Below, piece by piece: positions 8,521 through 16,939 of a DNA stretch of 64,000 bases. Numbering within the stretch: position 1 is the first letter of the stretch; the number at the start of each line of letters is the position of its first letter. The position numbers and the translations under genes are program-made. Source of the stretch: Salinarimonas rosea DSM 21201 (GTDB lineage: Bacteria > Pseudomonadota > Alphaproteobacteria > Rhizobiales > Beijerinckiaceae); contig NZ_AUBC01000004.1 of NCBI RefSeq assembly GCF_000429045.1, positions 242,567-306,566 of the forward strand, in the 5' to 3' direction. A model generated the notes under the pieces. The model searched no databases and had not been told where the DNA came from. It saw only the letters and a list, made by a program, of their open reading frames with translations.

Positions 8521-10296
8521 TCACACGCCCTGGCTCTGCAGCCAGGTCTCGAGCAGCGCCACCTGCCAGAGCTCCGAGCCCCTGAGCGGCGTGATCGCCG
8601 AGCGCGGATCGTCGTAGAGGCGCTGGAGGTAGGCCTCCGAGAACAGCCCGCGCTCGCGCGCCTTCCGGGAGCCGAGCGTGTCGCGCACCATGTCGAGGGT
8701 GGGGCCCTCGATATACTTGAGCGCGGGGACGGGGAAGTAGCCCTTCGGCCGGTCGATCACCTCCGCGGGGATCACCTTGCGCGCGGCCTCCTTGAGGACG
8801 CCCTTGCCGCCGTGGGCGAGCTTGTGGCGCGAGGGGATGCGCGCGGCGAGCTCCGCGAGCTCGTAGTCGAGGAAGGGCACGCGCGCCTCGAGGCCCCAGG
8901 CCATGGTCATGTTGTCGACGCGCTTCACCGGGTCGTCGACGAGCATGATCGTCGAGTCGAGGCGCAGCGCCTTGTCGACGGGATCGGTGGCCCCGGCCTG
9001 CGCGAAATGCGCCTCCACGAAGGCGCGGGCCTCGTCGCGGTCGAGCCGCCATTGCGGTCCGAGATGCTCGTTCAGCCGCGCATGCGAGCGGTCGAAGAAG
9101 GCCTCGGCGTAGTCCCCCACGGGATCGTTCGAGCCCGCCACCTTCGGGTACCAGTGGTAGCCGGCGAAGACCTCGTCGGCCCCCTGGCCGGACTGCACGA
9201 CCTTGACGTGCTTCGCGACCTCGCGGGAGAGCAGGTAGAAGCCGACATTGTCGTAGGAGACCATCGGCTCGGACATGGCGCGGATCGTGTCCGGCAGCGC
9301 CGCGAGCATGTCGGTCGAAGGGATGAAGATCTTGGTGTGATCCGTGCCGTAGTGCTTCGCGATGAGGTCGGAGTAGACGAACTCGTCGCCCTTCTCCCCG
9401 TTCGCCTCCTCGAAGCCGATCGAGTAGGTGCGCAGGCCCGACTGCCCGGCCTCCGCGAGGAGCCCGACGATCAGGCTCGAATCGACGCCGCCCGAGAGCA
9501 GCACGCCCACCGGCACGTCCGCCACCATGCGCCGGGCGACCGCCTTGCGCAGCTCCTCCAGCGTGAGGTCGCGCCACTCGTCGAAGGAGCGCTCCTCGTC
9601 CTCGGACGAGCGCGAGAAGTCGAGCGTCCAGAAGTGCTTCTCGGTGGTGGCGCCGTCCGCCTCGATGATCCGGATCGTCGCCGGCGGCAGCTTGCGCACG
9701 CCCTTGAGGATCGTCCACGGCGCCGGCACGACGGCGTGGAAGCTCATGTAGAACTGCAGCGCGACCGGATCGATCGTGCGATCGACGTCGCCCGCCGCCA
9801 CGAGCGCCGGCAGCGACGAGGCGAAGCGCAGGCCGTGCGGCGTCTGCGCCAGGTAGAGCGGCTTGATGCCGAAGCGGTCGCGCGCCATCACCACGCGCCC
9901 GCTCTCGCGCTCGTGGATGGCGAAGGCGAACATGCCGTTGAAGCGCGTCACGCAGTCCGGCCCCCAGGCGTGGTAGGCCTTGACGATCACCTCGGTGTCG
10001 CTCGTCGAGAAGAAGCGGTAGCCCTTCCCCTCCAGCTCGGCGCGCAGCTCCGGATAGTTGTAGATGCAGCCGTTGAAGGCGAGCGTCAGGCCGAGCTCGG
10101 CGTCCACCATCGGCTGCTCGCCCTTCGACGACAGGTCGATGATCTGCAGGCGCCTATGCCCGAAGGCGACGCGGCCGCGGGCGACCACCCCCTCCGAGTC
10201 CGGCCCGCGGCGCGCCATCGCGCCCGTCATCCGGATGATGGCGTCGGCCGAGGCCGGAGAGCCGTCGAAGGTGAGCTCGCCGCAGATTCCGCACAT
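8521..10296 (-). CDS. asnO: N-acetylglutaminylglutamine amidotransferase (asparagine synthetase family)
   Basis: A 591-residue class II glutamine amidotransferase. Starting at the ATG at 10296 gives MCGICGELTFDG, placing the nucleophilic Cys at position 2 as required after Met removal; the longer in-frame start at 10395 would bury it. The synthetase domain shows the PP-loop LSGGVDSSLIVGLL near 262. Asparagine synthetase homologues with this neighbour set amidate N-acetylglutaminylglutamine to NAGGN. It is the first gene of the leftward operon; a promoter with TTGACA at -35 and two palindromes lie upstream, shared with the divergent MarR gene. Confidence 0.93.
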   Translation of the reverse strand: MCGICGELTFDGSPASADAIIRMTGAMARRGPDSEGVVARGRVAFGHRRLQIIDLSSKGEQPMVDAELGLTLAFNGCIYNYPELRAELEGKGYRFFSTSDTEVIVKAYHAWGPDCVTRFNGMFAFAIHERESGRVVMARDRFGIKPLYLAQTPHGLRFASSLPALVAAGDVDRTIDPVALQFYMSFHAVVPAPWTILKGVRKLPPATIRIIEADGATTEKHFWTLDFSRSSEDEERSFDEWRDLTLEELRKAVARRMVADVPVGVLLSGGVDSSLIVGLLAEAGQSGLRTYSIGFEEANGEKGDEFVYSDLIAKHYGTDHTKIFIPSTDMLAALPDTIRAMSEPMVSYDNVGFYLLSREVAKHVKVVQSGQGADEVFAGYHWYPKVAGSNDPVGDYAEAFFDRSHARLNEHLGPQWRLDRDEARAFVEAHFAQAGATDPVDKALRLDSTIMLVDDPVKRVDNMTMAWGLEARVPFLDYELAELAARIPSRHKLAHGGKGVLKEAARKVIPAEVIDRPKGYFPVPALKYIEGPTLDMVRDTLGSRKARERGLFSEAYLQRLYDDPRSAITPLRGSELWQVALLETWLQSQGV

Positions 10297-10354
10297 GTCG
10301 TGATTTCGCCTTCTCCTGGGCCCCGCCCATGCCGCGAGGCGTTTCGTCTGTTCG

Positions 10355-10396
10355 TTTGAGATCAGATGTTTACAGGTCGAATGTTTTGATGTCAAA
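10355..10396. promoter_or_regulatory. Paired palindromic operators between asnO and the MarR gene
   Basis: Two related 12-bp palindromes, TTTGAGATCAGA (10355-10366) and TTTGATGTCAAA (10385-10396), are spaced 30 bases centre to centre, about three helical turns. In addition TTTGAGATCA and TGATGTCAAA form a larger inverted repeat. MarR proteins typically bind such 5-bp-arm palindromes beside their own gene. The sites cover the asnO promoter and lie 20-60 bases before the MarR start, so the adjacent MarR is the obvious candidate binder (inference). Confidence 0.55.
10367..10395 (-). promoter_or_regulatory. Predicted sigma70 promoter for the NAGGN operon
   Basis: Reading leftward, a perfect TTGACA (10395-10390) is followed after 17 bases by TAAACA (10372-10367), placing the start of transcription near 10360, about 65 bases before asnO. 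The -35 box lies inside one of two palindromes and the other sits at the expected start site, an arrangement suited to repression. Confidence 0.55.
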
Positions 10397-10416
10397 TGAT
10401 CTCCGGAGGTTCATGA

Positions 10417-10983
10417 ATGTCGAACGACGAACGGCTGCGCTTCGTTCCCGAGGGTGCCTACGCCGAGAATCCGTGCCCGGCGGCACCGCTCGTGGGCGGC
10501 ATCGCGAGCGGGGTCGCGCCTCCGCCCGGCCCGGAGCCGGTCGAGGCGGACATCGAGGCGCTCACCAAGGCGATTCGCGTCATCGCGCAGGCGATCGACA
10601 CGCGCTCGAAGGCGATCTCGCGGGCCTCGGGGCTGACGATCCCGCAGATCGTGGTCCTGCAGGCGGTGCGCGTGCGCGGCGAGGTGACGACGAGCCTGCT
10701 CTCGCGCCATTGCCACCTGTCCGCCGGCACCGTGGTCTCGATCCTCGACAAGCTCGAGGAGCGCGGCTTCGTCGAGCGCTACCGCAATGCCGCCGACCGG
10801 CGCATCGTGCACACGCGGCTCACCGCGGCCGGGGACGCCGCGCTGGCGGCGGCGCCGACGCTGCTCCCGCCCACCGCCCTCGACGCGCTCGCCCGCCTCG
10901 CCCCGCGGGAGCGGGAGGGTCTCGTCGCCTCCTTCCGCACCGTCGCCGCCCTCCTGCGCGGCGACGCGGGCGCGCCGGACTGA
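10417..10983 (+). CDS. MarR family transcriptional regulator
   Basis: A 188-residue protein with a winged helix region typical of MarR: TIPQIVVLQAVRVRGEVTTSLLSRHCHLSAGTVVSILDKLEERGFVER (in part) from about 78 to 125, followed by the wing AADRRIVHTRLTAAG. About 45 residues of low-complexity sequence precede it. GGAGG at 10404-10408 supports the ATG at 10417; a second ATG at 10413 is out of frame. Divergent from the NAGGN operon across paired palindromes, it is a plausible repressor of osmolyte synthesis and of itself, comparable in logic to the MarR-type EctR of ectoine loci (analogy only). Confidence 0.85.
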   Translation: MSNDERLRFVPEGAYAENPCPAAPLVGGIASGVAPPPGPEPVEADIEALTKAIRVIAQAIDTRSKAISRASGLTIPQIVVLQAVRVRGEVTTSLLSRHCHLSAGTVVSILDKLEERGFVERYRNAADRRIVHTRLTAAGDAALAAAPTLLPPTALDALARLAPREREGLVASFRTVAALLRGDAGAPD

Positions 10984-11080
10984 GGGCACGTCGGGACTGC
11001 CGGCGTGCCCTCGATGGGAGTGACGGTCGGTTAACCATGCGCGCGTAAACCTCGTGCCGGACACGGGATGGTTCCAGCGC

Positions 11081-11638
11081 ATGATTCACCGTCGAAACGC
11101 CCTCGCCCTCCTCCTCGGCGCGCCGCTGCTCGCGGGATGCGTCACCGCGCAGCCGCGCTGGCTCGAGCCCGGCCCCGGGGGCGAGTACCGCCTCGCCGCC
11201 GGCGATCGCCTGCGCATCATCGTCTTCGGCCAGGACGATCTCTCCAACCTCTATACGGTCGAGCCCGGCGGCACGATCGCCATGCCCTTGATCGGAGCGG
11301 TGCCCGTGGCGGGCGCGACGACGCGCACGGTGGAGGCGCGGGTCGCCGAGCGGCTGCGCGGAGGCTTCCTGCGCGACCCGCAGGTCGCGGTCGAGGTCGA
11401 TACCTACCGGCCGTTCTTCATCCTGGGCGAGGTCGCGAGCCCGGGGCAGTTCCCCTATGTCGACGGGCTCACCGTGCAGACCGCCGTCGCGATCGCCGGC
11501 GGCTTCACGCCGCGTGCGGCCCGAACGAACGCGGAGATCACCCGCGAGGTCGGTGACGCAATCGTAACGGAAGCCGTGCCAATGACGTTTCCGGTACGGC
11601 CGGGAGACACGATCGTCGTCGCGGAGCGCTGGCTCTGA
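11081..11638 (+). CDS. Polysaccharide export lipoprotein (OPX family, short form)
   Basis: A 185-residue outer membrane/periplasmic export protein. A lipoprotein signal with lipobox LLAGC ends near residue 20. The Poly_export domain runs from YRLAAGDRLRIIVFGQDD (about 36) to about 115, and a single SLBB-type domain follows (FFILGEVASPGQFPYVDGLTV). It is short compared with Wza (about 380 residues) and lacks the C-terminal trans-outer-membrane helix. I preferred the ATG at 11081 over the GTG at 11054 because it gives a clean signal peptide. It opens the exopolysaccharide locus. The window contains no Wzc-type chain-length kinase. Confidence 0.88.
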   Translation: MIHRRNALALLLGAPLLAGCVTAQPRWLEPGPGGEYRLAAGDRLRIIVFGQDDLSNLYTVEPGGTIAMPLIGAVPVAGATTRTVEARVAERLRGGFLRDPQVAVEVDTYRPFFILGEVASPGQFPYVDGLTVQTAVAIAGGFTPRAARTNAEITREVGDAIVTEAVPMTFPVRPGDTIVVAERWL

Positions 11639-11682
11639 GCGCGCACCGCCGCCCCCGCGCCGGCGACGGCACCGGAGGCGAC

Positions 11683-12861
11683 ATGTCGACGAAGACCCAG
11701 CACCTGCGCATCCTGCACGTATTCCGTGCGCCGCTCGGCGGCTTGTTCCGGCACGTGCTCGACCTCACGCGCGCCCAGCTCGCCCGCGGCTACGACGTCG
11801 GGATCTTCTGCGATTCGACGACGGGTAACGCCGTCACCGAGAGCGCGCTGGCGGAGCTCGCCCCGCGCCTGTCGCTCGGCCTCCACCGCGTGCCGATCGC
11901 GCGCAACCCGGGGCTCGGCGACATCGCGGCGATTCGCGCGCTCGGGCGCGTGCGGCGCGAGACGGGCGCGAACATCCTCCACGCCCACGGCGCCAAGGGC
12001 GGCGCCTACGCCCGCCTCCTGCCGCTGCCCCCGGGCACGCGCGCGGCGCGCCTCTACACGCCCCACGGCGGCAGCTTCAACTATCGTCCGGGTAGCGCGG
12101 CGCATCGCGTGTACATGGCGGTCGAGGCGCTGCTCGCCCGCCGCACCGAGGTCTTCACCTTCGAGAGCGCCTTCATCGCGGGCCGCTTCGCGGCGAACGT
12201 CGGCGGCTTCGAGGACCGGGTGCGGGTGATCTACAACGGCATCTCGGACGCCGAGTTCGAGCCGGTCGACACATCAGCCGCCACCTTCGACCTCCTCTAC
12301 ATCGGCGAGCTGCGCGCGGCGAAGGGCATCGACACGCTGCTCGACGCCCTCGCGCGGCTGCACGCCGCCGGCCGGCCGTTCACGCTCCTCGCGGTGGGAT
12401 CGGGGCCAGACCGCGACGCGCTGGTCGCCCGCGCCGCCGAGCTCGGGCTCACCGACGCGATCGCCTTCGAGGGCCCCTGCCCCATTCGCCAGGCGCTCGG
12501 GCGTGCGCGGATCATGGTCGTGCCGTCGCGCGCGGAGTCCCTGCCCTACGTCGTGCTGGAAGCCGCAGCCGCCTCCCAGCCGATGGTCTCGACCGACGTC
12601 GGCGGCATTCCCGAGATCTTCGGGCCGCAGCACGCGCGCCTGATCCCGCCCGACGATCCGGAGCGGCTCGCCGCCGCGATCGCGGCGAAGCTGGACGAGG
12701 GCGAGGCCTCGCGCCGTGCCGAGGCCGAGGCGCTCGCCGCGCACGTCCGCGCCCGCTTCGCGCTCGACACGATGGCCGAGGGCGTGCTCGCCGCCTATGC
12801 CGCTGCGCTCGACGCCGACGCGCCGGGCCCGGCATCCGCAGCAGAAATCCGGGCGGCTTAA
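11683..12861 (+). CDS. Glycosyltransferase family 4 (GT-B)
   Basis: A 392-residue cytoplasmic GT-B glycosyltransferase. The N-terminal domain opens with LRILHVFRAPLGGLFRHVLDL and contains LHAHGAKGGAYAR; the C-terminal nucleotide-sugar domain holds LLYIGELRAAKGIDTLL, and the E-x7-E region is RAESLPYVVLEAAAASQPMVSTDVGGIPE near 285-310. It adds a sugar from an NDP-sugar donor to the lipid-linked repeat unit; donor and linkage cannot be read from sequence. A GGAGGCGAC ribosome site precedes the start. It is 44 bases after the export lipoprotein gene. Confidence 0.9.
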   Translation: MSTKTQHLRILHVFRAPLGGLFRHVLDLTRAQLARGYDVGIFCDSTTGNAVTESALAELAPRLSLGLHRVPIARNPGLGDIAAIRALGRVRRETGANILHAHGAKGGAYARLLPLPPGTRAARLYTPHGGSFNYRPGSAAHRVYMAVEALLARRTEVFTFESAFIAGRFAANVGGFEDRVRVIYNGISDAEFEPVDTSAATFDLLYIGELRAAKGIDTLLDALARLHAAGRPFTLLAVGSGPDRDALVARAAELGLTDAIAFEGPCPIRQALGRARIMVVPSRAESLPYVVLEAAAASQPMVSTDVGGIPEIFGPQHARLIPPDDPERLAAAIAAKLDEGEASRRAEAEALAAHVRARFALDTMAEGVLAAYAAALDADAPGPASAAEIRAA

Positions 12862-12939
12862 GCCTTCTCTCACGCCCGTTCCCTACAAGGCCGAGGAGAA
12901 CAGGGCCGAACCACGACGGGCCCTGCGAGGGACCAGACG

Positions 12940-14484
12940 ATGAGTGGCTTGAACATTCGCGACCTGATGGCGGCAGCGGCCGGCGCGGCGGCGGTGGAGG
13001 GCCCCGCGCCGGCACGTCCGGCCCCGCGCCTCGCCGGCGCCCCGCTCGCCGAGAGCGCGAGCGGCCTGCCCGTCGCGCGCAGCTGGTCCCCGGTCGTTCT
13101 GGTCGGGTCGGTGCGCGCGCTCGAGGCGGTCCTCGTCGTCGGCAGCGGCCTCGTCGCGCACGCGGCCTATCTCGGTGGCGTCGTCTCGTTCGAGTACTGG
13201 GTCGCGCTGCTCTCCATCGGCGCGCTCGCCATCCTCGCCTTCCAGGCGCTCGGCGTCTACTCGATCGGCGCCTTCCGCGCGTTCTTCCGCTTCGGCTTCA
13301 AGATCGCGGTCGGCTGGTCGCTGGTGTTCCTCGTGGCGCTCGCCGCCGTGTTCCTGCTCAAGGCCGGCGCGACCTTCTCGCGCGTGTGGCTGGTGAGCTG
13401 GTTCGTGGCCGGGCTCGCCGTGCTCACGATCGCGCGTCTCGTCACGGCGCTGGTCTTCACCTCGATGACGCGCGCCGGCCGCTTCGATCGCCGCACGGCG
13501 ATCGTCGGCGGCGGACCGGCGGCGGAGAGCATGATCAAGGCGCTCGACGCGCAGCCCGACACCGGGGTGAAGATCGTCGGCGTCTTCGACGACCGCTCGG
13601 ACGAGCGCTCCGCCGACGTCGTCGCCGGCTACCCGAAGCTCGGGCGCGTGGACGACCTCGTCGACTTCGCGCGGCACACGCAGCTCGACCTCGTCATCTT
13701 CACGGTGCCGATCTCGGCCGAGGAGCGCATCCTGCAGATGCTCTCCAAGCTCTGGATCCTGCCGATCGACATCCGCCTCGCGGCGCATACGTCGAAGCTG
13801 CGGCTTCGCCCGCGCTCGTACTCGTACATCGGCTCGGTGCCGGTGCTCGACGTCTTCGACCGCCCGATCGCGGACTGGGACCTCGTGCTGAAGTGGCTGT
13901 TCGACAAGGTCGTCGGCAGCCTCCTCCTCGTCCTGCTCTCGCCGGTGCTGCTCGCGACCGCGATCGCCGTCAAGCTCGATTCGAAGGGGCCGGTGTTCTT
14001 CAAGCAGAAGCGCTACGGCTTCAACAACGAGCTGATCGAGGTGTTCAAGTTCCGCTCGATGTACACCGACATGTCGGACGCGACCGCGACGAAGCTCGTC
14101 ACCAAGGACGACCCGCGCGTCACCCCCGTCGGCCGCTTCATCCGCAAGAGCTCGATCGACGAGCTGCCGCAGCTCATCAACGTCGTCTTCTTCGGCAATC
14201 TCTCCCTCGTCGGCCCGCGCCCGCACGCGCTGCACGCCAAGGCCGCCGACCGGCTCTACGACCAGGTCGTCGACGGCTACTTCGCCCGCCACAAGGTCAA
14301 GCCGGGCATCACCGGCTGGGCGCAGATCAACGGCTGGCGCGGCGAGACCGACACGCAGGAGAAGATCCAGCGGCGCGTCGAGCACGACCTCTACTACATC
14401 GAGCACTGGTCGGTGTTCTTCGACCTGCAGATCCTGGCGATGACGCCGATCTCCCTCGTCTCCAAGAACGAGAACGCGTATTGA
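12940..14484 (+). CDS. Undecaprenyl-phosphate sugar phosphotransferase (initiating enzyme)
   Basis: A 514-residue polyprenyl-phosphate hexose-1-phosphate transferase of the WcaJ/ExoY-like family. Four hydrophobic helices (about 45-175) precede a CoA-binding-like Rossmann segment ([17 protein letters not shown]), then a membrane hairpin and the catalytic bacterial sugar transferase domain from [15 protein letters not shown], with KFRSMYTDM, the SSIDELPQL motif and VGPRPHA. It transfers a sugar phosphate, likely glucose-1-P or galactose-1-P, to undecaprenyl phosphate at the inner membrane and so starts repeat-unit assembly. The start follows GAGGGA. Its stop codon overlaps the next gene's start. 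Confidence 0.93.
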   Translation: MSGLNIRDLMAAAAGAAAVEGPAPARPAPRLAGAPLAESASGLPVARSWSPVVLVGSVRALEAVLVVGSGLVAHAAYLGGVVSFEYWVALLSIGALAILAFQALGVYSIGAFRAFFRFGFKIAVGWSLVFLVALAAVFLLKAGATFSRVWLVSWFVAGLAVLTIARLVTALVFTSMTRAGRFDRRTAIVGGGPAAESMIKALDAQPDTGVKIVGVFDDRSDERSADVVAGYPKLGRVDDLVDFARHTQLDLVIFTVPISAEERILQMLSKLWILPIDIRLAAHTSKLRLRPRSYSYIGSVPVLDVFDRPIADWDLVLKWLFDKVVGSLLLVLLSPVLLATAIAVKLDSKGPVFFKQKRYGFNNELIEVFKFRSMYTDMSDATATKLVTKDDPRVTPVGRFIRKSSIDELPQLINVVFFGNLSLVGPRPHALHAKAADRLYDQVVDGYFARHKVKPGITGWAQINGWRGETDTQEKIQRRVEHDLYYIEHWSVFFDLQILAMTPISLVSKNENAY

Positions 14485-15758
14485 GCGCGGGGCTCGCCCT
14501 CGGCGGCGCGGGCGCCGCGCCTCTGGCCCGCCGCGGGTTCTCGCCCCGCGTCGAGCGGGGCGCGCTGTGGCTGCTGGGCTACGGCGGCGGCTTCGCCTTC
14601 ATCGAGCCCTCGCCTTGGGAGATCGCGTTCTTCCTCGTCCTGTTCGTGCTCGGCGTCGGCGGGCTTCGGCTCCACCGCTCGACGCTGCCGATGGTCGCGC
14701 TGCTCGCGCTGTTCAACATCGGCGGCGTCTTCAGCCTCGCGCCCTTCCTGCACGACGGCGACTCCGTGATGTTCATCGCCGTGTCGATCTACCTGATGGC
14801 GACGAGCGTGCTCTTCGCCGCGATGATGCTCGACCGCGGTGCCGAGCGCTTCGCGGCGCTGCGCTCCGGGCTGACCTGGGGCGCGGCGACGGCGAGCACC
14901 GCGGGCATCCTCGGCTATTTCGACGTGGCGGGGCTCGGGGCGATCTTCACAGTCAACGACCGCGCGTCGGGCACGTTCAAGGACCCCAACGTCCTCGGCA
15001 CCTTCGTGATCTTCCCGCTCGTGCTGCTCGCGCAGGACATGCTGACCGGCCGCGGGCGCTTCTGGCGCGACGCCGCGCTCTTCTCGCTGATCCTCGTGGG
15101 CGGCGTGTTCCTCTCCTTCTCCCGCGGCGCCTGGGGACACGCGGGCGCCTCGCTCCTCGTGGTGACCGGGCTCACCTTCCTGTTCGCCGCGACGCCGAGG
15201 ATCCGCATGCGCATCCTCGGCCTCGTGGCGCTGGCGCCGGTCGTCGGCGTCGGCGCGCTCGGCGCCGCGCTCTCGATCGAGCCGGTGCGGGAGATGTTCG
15301 AGGTGCGCGCGAGCCTGAACCAGTACTACGACGTCGGCCCCACGGGCCGGTTCGGCAACCACGCCCGCGCGCTGCCGACCCTGTTCGCGATGCCCAACGG
15401 CTACGGTCCGCGCCAATTCCGCTACCATTGGCCCGAGGACCCGCACAACGTCTACATCAACGCCTTCGCCTCCTACGGCTGGCTCGGCGGGGTCGCCTAC
15501 CTCGCGCTGACGCTCGCGACGATCGCCGTCGGATTCGCGACGGTGGCGATGCGCTCCTCGCTGCAGCCGCTGGCGATCGCGGTCTGGTCGACGCTGTTCG
15601 TGCAGATGCTCCAGGGCTTCCTGATCGATACCGACCACTGGCGGCACTACTACCTGCTGCTCGGCCTGATCTGGGGCCTGTTCGCGCTCGCGCGGATCGA
15701 GGCGGCCGCTCGCGCCCGGGTCCCGGCCGGCGGACCCTACGGAGGACACCCGTCATGA
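14481..15758 (+). CDS. O-antigen ligase / exopolysaccharide polymerase family membrane protein
   Basis: A 425-residue polytopic inner membrane protein of the Wzy_C (O-antigen ligase) family with roughly ten hydrophobic segments. The conserved central region includes TFKDPNVLGTF near 165 and LSFSRGAWGH near 210, and a large periplasmic loop follows with YGPRQFRYHWPEDPHNVYIN, matching the H-N-x-Y signature of ligases and polymerases. I place the start at a TTG at 14481 that overlaps the preceding TGA; no ATG gives a complete first helix. The stop overlaps the next start (ATGA). In this locus it most likely polymerises or ligates the exopolysaccharide repeat. Confidence 0.85.
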   Translation: MSAGLALGGAGAAPLARRGFSPRVERGALWLLGYGGGFAFIEPSPWEIAFFLVLFVLGVGGLRLHRSTLPMVALLALFNIGGVFSLAPFLHDGDSVMFIAVSIYLMATSVLFAAMMLDRGAERFAALRSGLTWGAATASTAGILGYFDVAGLGAIFTVNDRASGTFKDPNVLGTFVIFPLVLLAQDMLTGRGRFWRDAALFSLILVGGVFLSFSRGAWGHAGASLLVVTGLTFLFAATPRIRMRILGLVALAPVVGVGALGAALSIEPVREMFEVRASLNQYYDVGPTGRFGNHARALPTLFAMPNGYGPRQFRYHWPEDPHNVYINAFASYGWLGGVAYLALTLATIAVGFATVAMRSSLQPLAIAVWSTLFVQMLQGFLIDTDHWRHYYLLLGLIWGLFALARIEAAARARVPAGGPYGGHPS

Positions 15759-16939
15759 ACGAGATGCGCCCCCTCGGTACGCTCCCCCTCGACACGCACT
15801 CCCGCGACACGCGCTCTCTCGACGGGATCGCACCGGTGACGATCATCGGCTCGGACGCGCCGGTGACCTGCGGGGTGATGGACTACGCGCACCGCCTGGT
15901 CGAGGCGATCGACGTCCTCGCGCCGAGCCTCGTGCGGATCGAGGCGGTCGAGACCCGCCGCCCGCTCGCGTTCCTGCGCGCCATCGTCTCGCGGCTGCGC
16001 CGCGGCGAGACCGTGCACCTGCAGCTCCCCATCGAGGGCTGGGGCAACTCGCTCCTGCCGGGCGTCGCGCTGTTCCTGGCGCGGCTCGCGACGCGGCGCG
16101 GGCGTATCGTCGTGACGCTGCACGAGTGGATGTCGCTCAACCGCCTGCGCTACCTCTCGCTCCTGCCGGACGTGTGGGCGACCGACGCCTTCGTCTTCGT
16201 CTCCGAGCAGCAGCGCGCCGCGTTCCGGCGCTCGCCGGTCGTCGCCCGGGCGAAGCGCGATGCGGCGGCGATGATCCCGATCGGCCCCAACATCATGGCG
16301 CGCCCGGGCGACGACACCGCGGTCGCCGCCGAGGGCGCCCGCATCCGCGCGAGCGGCGACGGGCGCCCGCAGCTCGTCGTCGGCTTCTTCGGCGTGCTCT
16401 ACGCCTCCAAGCGACCCGAGCTGCTGCTCGAGACCCTCGCCGCCCTGCGCACGAAGGGGCTCGACGCGCGGCTCGTCGTGTGCGGCGACTTCCTGCACGA
16501 CAAGCCCGACGACCGCCCCGCCTTCCTCGCCCGGGCGAAGGCGCTCGGCGTGTCGGACGCGCTCGACTTTCGCGGGCGCATCGAAGACGAGACCGAGCTG
16601 ATGACGGTGCTCGCCGCCTGTGACGCGTTCCTCCTGCCCTACACCGACGGGGTGAGCGCCCGGCGCGGCACGTTCCACGCGCTCGCGCAGGTCGCTCGCC
16701 CCCTCGTCACCACGGAGCCCGCGCGGGCGGACGAATTCGCCCTCTTCCCCGCGCTCGCCGACAAGATCGCGAGCCAGGCGACCCGGCTCGTGCCCGTCGA
16801 CGCCCCGGCGGACGCGTTCGCCGACGCGCTCGTCGCGGCGCACGAGCGGCGCGGGGACGCGGTCGCGGTGGACCTCGCGTCGTTGTGGGACGAGGCGGCG
16901 CGCGGCCACCTCGCGCTCTACGAGGCGCTGCGCGGATAG
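15755..16939 (+). CDS. Glycosyltransferase (GT-B type)
   Basis: A 394-residue glycosyltransferase with a GT4-like C-terminal half: VVGFFGVLYASKRPELLLETLAAL near 210-235, RLVVCGDFL, and ACDAFLLPYTDGVSARRGTFHALAQ near 290-315 in place of the usual E-x7-E loop. The N-terminal part has VTIIGSDAPVTCGVMDYAHRLVEAID. Translational coupling to the upstream polymerase (ATGA) and a GGAGG at 15741-15745 support the start. It overlaps the converging flippase gene by 22 bases at its 3' end. Confidence 0.85.
   Translation: MNEMRPLGTLPLDTHSRDTRSLDGIAPVTIIGSDAPVTCGVMDYAHRLVEAIDVLAPSLVRIEAVETRRPLAFLRAIVSRLRRGETVHLQLPIEGWGNSLLPGVALFLARLATRRGRIVVTLHEWMSLNRLRYLSLLPDVWATDAFVFVSEQQRAAFRRSPVVARAKRDAAAMIPIGPNIMARPGDDTAVAAEGARIRASGDGRPQLVVGFFGVLYASKRPELLLETLAALRTKGLDARLVVCGDFLHDKPDDRPAFLARAKALGVSDALDFRGRIEDETELMTVLAACDAFLLPYTDGVSARRGTFHALAQVARPLVTTEPARADEFALFPALADKIASQATRLVPVDAPADAFADALVAAHERRGDAVAVDLASLWDEAARGHLALYEALRG

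Noticed and set aside
6695..9718. Open frame of 1007 codons suggesting a giant fusion upstream of ngg
   Set aside because: Its first 419 codons are an antisense-like, Arg-rich reading of the asnO gene in another frame; asnO itself has complete family motifs, and the ngg family starts at the ATG at 8461.
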